Positions 6,470 through 9,296 of a stretch of 9,296 bases of DNA are shown here, one piece after another. How positions within the stretch are numbered: position 1 is the stretch's first letter; each line of letters begins with the position of its first letter. The stretch lies in the NCBI GenBank assembly GCA_900545185.1, contig UQYH01000087.1, positions 1 to 9,296 on the forward strand, given 5' to 3'. The translations under genes and the position numbers were made by a program. The DNA is from an uncultured Eubacteriales bacterium (GTDB lineage: Bacteria; Bacillota; Clostridia; UBA1381; UBA9506). The notes beneath the pieces were generated by a model. It saw nothing but the letters and a program-made list of their open reading frames with translations. It was not told the DNA's origin and searched no databases.

Positions 6470-6865
6470 ATGACAGCGTCCATAATCCGTGATTCTCTTA
6501 CACTGTTTTTACTCATTTACGCCGTGATTGATTTGGGGCACCGCATTATTTTATTTGTTATGCAAGCTGTTTGCAAAACAAGCGATGCAAAAGATATGTT
6601 TTGTGTTGTAGATGCAACACAAATGCCTCCGGAATCGCTGGAGTACCGTGTCCGCTCTGCTCTTATGCGGCTGGAGGAACCGATCGTTGTGCTCTGCGAT
6701 GCACTCCCCGACGAATCGGCCGTCATTCTTCGCACACTTTGCAGCAAGCATGACGCACTGTACGCTCTCGGCAAAAAAGAACTGGCCGAATGGCTTACAA
6801 GCGGAACAAGTCCGGATGTTTTTTTAAGTAATGCAAAAACGGCAGTCCCAAGCCATAGCAAATAA
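6470..6865 (+). CDS. Small single-pass membrane protein of unknown function
   Basis: A 131-residue protein that I do not recognise as a named family. Seen: an N-terminal hydrophobic segment (about residues 8-32, LTLFLLIYAVIDLG onward), which would act as a membrane anchor, followed by a soluble part of mixed alpha/beta character with two hydrophobic strands, MFCVVDA and PIVVLCDALPDES. The second looks like the 'iivvD...(D/E)(T/S)' strand found in small uncharacterised clostridial proteins. The soluble part is probably cytosolic. ATG 6470 is chosen because AAAGAGGTG (6455-6463) precedes it by 6 bases; an in-frame earlier start at 6341 would run into the divergent gene. The last 71 bases (6795-6865) overlap the 3' end of the convergent queT gene, so the tail (SGTSPDVFLSNAKTAVPSHSK) is coded by shared DNA and is the least certain part. 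Confidence 0.65.
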   Translation: MTASIIRDSLTLFLLIYAVIDLGHRIILFVMQAVCKTSDAKDMFCVVDATQMPPESLEYRVRSALMRLEEPIVVLCDALPDESAVILRTLCSKHDALYALGKKELAEWLTSGTSPDVFLSNAKTAVPSHSK

Positions 6866-7277
6866 CCAATTCTCCCAGACCAACGGTTGCAATGTTTAAA
6901 AGCAGCATCGGTGAATCCGGAACAACAAAATAGAGCATGCTGCCGACAATCAAAGCATTGCATACCACGGGAGAAAGCATGGCAAGAAGCGGACGGTTTC
7001 TGAAAAAGCGTGTGCCGAGCGCTCCCAAAAGTGTTGCTAAGGTGCCAAACAAAATATCATACAAGCCGTATCCGCCAACCATGTTGGCCACAATGCAGCC
7101 CACGGTCAAACCCGGTACGGCAAACGGCGCAACAGCAGGCAAAGCCGTCAGCACTTCTGCAACACGAAACTGCACCGTTCCGTATGAAATCCATGAAAAA
7201 GCGAGGGTTAGGGCGGCGTATAACGCCGCCGTAACCGCACCGTATACCAGTTGTTTTACATTCGATTTCTTCATCAT
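6795..7277 (-). CDS. queT: Queuosine precursor ECF transporter S component QueT
   Basis: A 160-residue membrane protein of the QueT family (PF06177), the substrate-binding S component thought to import a queuosine precursor such as preQ1 or preQ0 for tRNA modification. Seen: about five to six hydrophobic segments and family motifs QFRVAEVLTALPAVAPFA (36-53), GCIVANMVGGYGLYDILFGT (60-79) and GLGELVICYGLGLPFL (133-148). It is the last gene of nifS-nifU-queT. Its first ATG overlaps the nifU stop (ATGATGA, 7274-7277), and no good Shine-Dalgarno sequence precedes it, so translation probably depends on coupling to nifU. Either Met1 or the adjacent Met2 (7274) could be the start. There is no room for the preQ1 riboswitch that often precedes queT. 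Its 3' end overlaps the convergent gene at 6470-6865. Confidence 0.92.
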   Translation of the reverse strand: MMKKSNVKQLVYGAVTAALYAALTLAFSWISYGTVQFRVAEVLTALPAVAPFAVPGLTVGCIVANMVGGYGLYDILFGTLATLLGALGTRFFRNRPLLAMLSPVVCNALIVGSMLYFVVPDSPMLLLNIATVGLGELVICYGLGLPFLHYLKKHPDLFRL

Positions 7278-7705
7278 TTTGTATGTTCACAGCAGCTGCT
7301 GCAACAGCCGGAGCACTTCTTTTTCGGTTCATAAGGCATGTTCTGCCGCTTGTAATAGTCCGCAATGGCGGCTTCAATGGCTTCTTCGGCCAAAACCGAG
7401 CAATGCACCTTAGCCGGGGGCAGTCCATCCAGTGCTTCCATAACGGCCGCATTGGAAAGCTCTCTTGCTTCTTCAATCGTTTTGCCCTTCACCATTTCGG
7501 TCGCCATAGAGCTGGTTGCAATGGCCGCGCCGCAGCCAAAGGTTTTAAACTTGCAATCCTGAATGACGCCGTCCTCAATTTTCATATACATTTTCATAAT
7601 GTCGCCGCATTTTGCATTGCCAACCTGGCCAACGGCGTTTGCATCTTCAATTTCACCCACATTTCTGGGATGCTCAAAATGATCCATAACCTTTTCGCTG
7701 TACAT
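7274..7705 (-). CDS. nifU: Fe-S cluster assembly scaffold NifU, clostridial type (IscU-like)
   Basis: A cytosolic scaffold on which Fe-S clusters are built using sulfur from NifS before transfer to target proteins. The product is 143 residues. Seen: an N-terminal YSEKVMDHFEHPRNVGE start, then the three conserved cluster cysteines Cys33 in NAKCGD (with Asp35), Cys58 in FGCGAAIATSSM and Cys102 in KVHCSVLAEEA. After the ordinary domain end near residue 120 comes a cysteine-rich tail, KKKCSGCCSSCC (Cys131, 134, 135, 138, 139), which adds about 20 residues to the usual length. The start at 7705 follows AAAGGAG (7715-7721 on the plus strand) by 9 bases and gives the canonical MYSEKV; a longer frame from 7783 would run into nifS. 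It follows nifS by 31 bases and overlaps queT. Confidence 0.95.
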   Translation of the reverse strand: MYSEKVMDHFEHPRNVGEIEDANAVGQVGNAKCGDIMKMYMKIEDGVIQDCKFKTFGCGAAIATSSMATEMVKGKTIEEARELSNAAVMEALDGLPPAKVHCSVLAEEAIEAAIADYYKRQNMPYEPKKKCSGCCSSCCEHTK

Positions 7706-7736
7706 AAAACAAATCTCCTTTCGTAAAAACGTATGA

Positions 7737-8903
7737 TTAATTGCCGGGGTAAAGCGGCGACATCTGCCGCAGAGTATTGACAATGTCCGGCAAAACCTTT
7801 AAAACATAATCAATTTCTTCTTCGGTATTCTGCTCCCCTATAGAAAGACGCAGCGAACCATGTGCAATTTCATGCGGCAGGCCAAGCGCCAGCAAAACAT
7901 GAGACGGGTCAAGCGAACCGCTTGTGCAGGCCGAACCGCTTGATGCGGCAATGCCCTTTGCATCCAGCCGCAAAAGCAATGCTTCGCCTTCGATGTATTG
8001 GAAGCAAAAGTTTACATTGCCCGGCAAACGGTCTGTTCTGTGGCCGTTAAAACGGATGTGCGGAATCTCTTTTTCGATACCGGCAATCAGTTTATCGCGC
8101 AGCGCCGTAATCCGCGCCGCCTTTTCCTCGATATTAGCAGTTGCCAAAGATATAGCCTTGCCCAAGCCGGCAATTCCGGCCACATTCTCTGTACCGCCGC
8201 GGCGATTGCGCTCTTGCGCGCCGCCGTGCATAAAGTTATCGATTCGGGTTCCTCTTTTAATATATAAAGCACCCACGCCCTTCGGGCCGCCGAACTTATG
8301 AGCCGAAAGCGACAAAAGATCCACGCCCAGCTCTTTAACATCAATGGCAAGAGAACCGACAGCCTGTACCGCATCGGTATGGAACAAAACGCCCTTTTCC
8401 TTTGCAATGGCTGCCAATTCCCGAATCGGCTGCACAGTGCCGATTTCGTTGTTTGCCATCATAATAGATACCAAAACCGTATCCTCACGGATGGCATCCC
8501 GCAAGGCATCCGGGCTTACCTTACCCTCACCGTCAACCGGCAAAACCGTAACGGAAAAGCCCATTTTTTCCAAATATTGCACCGTATGCAGCACAGCGTG
8601 ATGTTCAATTTGCGATGTGATAATGTGCTTGCCTTTTTTTTGATTGGCCAGTGCCACACCTTTAATGGCCCAGTTGTCCGCTTCGGTACCGCAGGCCGTA
8701 AAAAATATTTCATTTGCACTTGCGCCAAGCGCCTCTGCAACCTGTTCACGCGCCGTACGAACAGCAATTTCTGCCGCCGCAGCCTTGCGGTAAATGGAAG
8801 AGGGATTACCATATTCATCTTTTAAATATGGCAGCATAGCCTCCAACACTTCGGGCTTAACAGGCGTTGTCGCACTGTTGTCCAAATATACTAATTGATT
8901 CAT
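7737..8903 (-). CDS. nifS: Cysteine desulfurase NifS (IscS-like)
   Basis: A pyridoxal-phosphate enzyme that turns L-cysteine into alanine and an enzyme-bound persulfide, the sulfur source for Fe-S clusters and probably for thiolated tRNA and cofactors. The product is 388 residues, normal for the class. Seen: YLDNSATTPV (6-15), TEADNWA (73-79), EHHAVLH (100-106) with the ring-stacking histidine, NNEIGTVQ (151-158), HTDAVQ (175-180, cofactor-binding Asp177), the PLP lysine Lys203 in SAHKFGGPKGVGALY, RRGGTENV (234-241), and the active-site Cys326 in SSGSACTSGS, the class I loop. I chose ATG 8903 because GGGAG (8912-8916) is 8 bases upstream; ATG 8918 overlaps that site. First gene of the operon with nifU and queT. 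No iscR-type regulator precedes it, as often occurs in Firmicutes. Confidence 0.97.
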   Translation of the reverse strand: MNQLVYLDNSATTPVKPEVLEAMLPYLKDEYGNPSSIYRKAAAAEIAVRTAREQVAEALGASANEIFFTACGTEADNWAIKGVALANQKKGKHIITSQIEHHAVLHTVQYLEKMGFSVTVLPVDGEGKVSPDALRDAIREDTVLVSIMMANNEIGTVQPIRELAAIAKEKGVLFHTDAVQAVGSLAIDVKELGVDLLSLSAHKFGGPKGVGALYIKRGTRIDNFMHGGAQERNRRGGTENVAGIAGLGKAISLATANIEEKAARITALRDKLIAGIEKEIPHIRFNGHRTDRLPGNVNFCFQYIEGEALLLRLDAKGIAASSGSACTSGSLDPSHVLLALGLPHEIAHGSLRLSIGEQNTEEEIDYVLKVLPDIVNTLRQMSPLYPGN

Positions 8904-8911
8904 TGTATCAA

Positions 8912-8916
8912 CTCCC
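8912..8916 (-). promoter_or_regulatory. Ribosome binding site that decides the nifS start
   Basis: GGGAG on the minus strand is separated by 8 bases from ATG 8903. An in-frame ATG at 8918 overlaps this site and has no Shine-Dalgarno sequence of its own, so the shorter protein (MNQLVYLDNSATT) is preferred. Confidence 0.75.
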
Positions 8917-8943
8917 ATCCATACAGATATAAAAAATGATATG

Positions 8944-8970
8944 ATATAAAACCGAAAATCGGTTATATAT
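8944..8970 (-). promoter_or_regulatory. Imperfect palindrome just downstream of the nifS promoter
   Basis: AACCGA (8950-8955) and TCGGTT (8959-8964) form a perfect 6-bp dyad around AAA. It extends outward through AT-rich arms to 8944 and 8970 with one mismatch, giving 11 of 12 matched positions. It lies at about +9 to +36 of the predicted nifS transcript. This is a suitable place for a repressor (an Rrf2/IscR-type factor would be the natural guess for an Fe-S operon) or for an RNA hairpin in the leader. The identity of any binding factor is not shown by the sequence. Confidence 0.5.
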
Positions 8971-8985
8971 TTTCCTCAATTTTAT

Positions 8986-9014
8986 ATTATACACTACTTT
9001 TTGAAAAACTTCAA
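8986..9014 (-). promoter_or_regulatory. Sigma-A-type promoter of the nifS-nifU-queT operon
   Basis: On the minus strand, TTGAAG (9009-9014) is followed after exactly 17 bases by a perfect TATAAT (8986-8991). This is the best promoter in the window and predicts transcription from about 8979, leaving a leader of about 76 bases before the nifS ATG. The rest of 8904-9087 is strongly AT-rich, with A/T tracts, and contains no gene. Confidence 0.82.
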
Positions 9015-9029
9015 CAAAAAATCATACAA

Positions 9030-9056
9030 AATTTGGGCTTTTTTACCCGACTTTTT
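9030..9056 (-). terminator. Weak terminator candidate after the right-edge gene
   Basis: On the minus strand, GGGT, six A and GCCC make a 4-bp stem (three G-C pairs and one G-U), flanked by CAAAA and TTTTG arms that can pair across an internal loop, then a short T-run. It lies about 32 bases past the stop of the partial gene at 9088-9296 and just upstream of the nifS promoter, where a terminator is expected. The stem is short, so the call is tentative. Confidence 0.3.
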
Positions 9057-9087
9057 GAATTATCAATACAATTTGTACGATTTTGCG

Positions 9088-9296
9088 CTATAAAATTCGG
9101 CTGTAGCTTTTTGTGCGCAATGCACGCAAAATGGCTTCATCCGTCATACCGGCCGTGCAAAGCATAAAAATACCAACGTCCTCACCGCTGAAATTCTGCG
9201 CTGTAAGCGGCATTTCGCAGGCTGCCGCACTTGTATACAAAATTGCATCCACTGCACCGCCGTACCCATAAAGCGGCACAACCGTATGTCCTTCTT
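9088..9296 (-). CDS. C-terminal part of an unidentified protein (cut by the window edge)
   Basis: An open frame on the minus strand runs from the right edge to a TAG at 9088, giving at least 69 residues. The frame stays open through the edge (…EGHTVVPLYGYGG), so this is most likely the 3' end of a longer gene; a GTG at 9279 could also start a 63-residue protein, but I see no good ribosome binding site before it. Seen: a glycine-rich YGYGGAVDAILYTSAAAC segment, then QNFSGEDVGIFMLC and a C-terminal helix TDEAILRALRTKSYSRIL, suggesting an alpha/beta domain end. There is no motif I can assign to a family. It reads in the same direction as nifS, but a separate promoter lies between them. Confidence 0.5.
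   Translation of the reverse strand, partial: EGHTVVPLYGYGGAVDAILYTSAAACEMPLTAQNFSGEDVGIFMLCTAGMTDEAILRALRTKSYSRIL

Noticed and set aside
7274..7345. A preQ1 riboswitch ahead of queT
   Set aside because: The sequence before queT is the nifU coding end, and I find none of the characteristic preQ1-I elements such as the A-rich AAAAAACUA tail.
7706..7783. Longer nifU start at 7783
   Set aside because: The extra 26 residues overlap the nifS end and are not NifU-like; ATG 7705 has AAAGGAG at proper distance.
1..9296. CRISPR arrays, tRNA or rRNA genes, insertion sequences, phage or defence genes
   Set aside because: Read on both strands, I found no regularly spaced repeats, transposase motifs, cloverleaf signals or defence domains; the recognised genes are housekeeping or transport functions.

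Overview
The window looks like chromosomal core DNA from a Clostridia-type Firmicute, probably a Ruminococcaceae/Oscillospiraceae relative. The grounds are the gene order yloU-fakA-recG-rsmD-coaD-(coiled-coil protein), strong AGGAGG-like ribosome binding sites, two TTG starts, a clostridial-type nifS/nifU pair and two ECF-transporter S components. This is inference from family recognition. I see no rRNA, tRNA, CRISPR array, insertion sequence, phage gene or attachment site.

Layout. (1) Bases 46-4098, plus strand: a tightly packed cluster encoding an Asp23/Gls24-family protein (YloU-like), the fatty acid kinase catalytic subunit FakA (YloV-like) and the RecG helicase. (2) Bases 4099-4252: an AT-rich gap with a good sigma-A-type promoter and a small hairpin. 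(3) Bases 4253-5723, plus strand: rsmD, coaD and a clostridial coiled-coil protein of unknown function, each 2 bases apart, closed by a strong and probably bidirectional terminator at 5739-5785. (4) Bases 5793-6368, minus strand: an ECF S component of unassigned substrate. It is divergent from a small single-pass membrane protein of unknown function at 6470-6865 on the plus strand; a 14-bp dyad lies between them. (5) Bases 6795-8903, minus strand: an operon nifS-nifU-queT (cysteine desulfurase, Fe-S scaffold, queuosine-precursor S component), with a near-consensus promoter and a promoter-proximal dyad upstream. Its last gene overlaps the 3' end of the convergent small gene by 71 bp. (6) Bases 9088-9296, minus strand: the C-terminal end of an unrecognised gene cut by the window edge.

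How the genes work together. The first half is housekeeping: exogenous fatty acid activation, fork repair, 16S rRNA methylation and CoA synthesis, grouped by conserved synteny rather than by one pathway. The second half joins sulfur mobilisation and Fe-S assembly (NifS/NifU) with uptake of a tRNA-modification precursor (QueT); queuosine maturation needs an Fe-S enzyme, so a link is conceivable but not shown. Both S components would need an EcfA/EcfA'/EcfT module encoded elsewhere.

I found no convincing new multi-gene system. The items most worth a second look are the unknown membrane protein with its overlapping 3' end, the cysteine-rich tail on NifU, the dyads near the nifS promoter and in the 6369-6469 divergent region, and the unidentified partial gene at the right edge.
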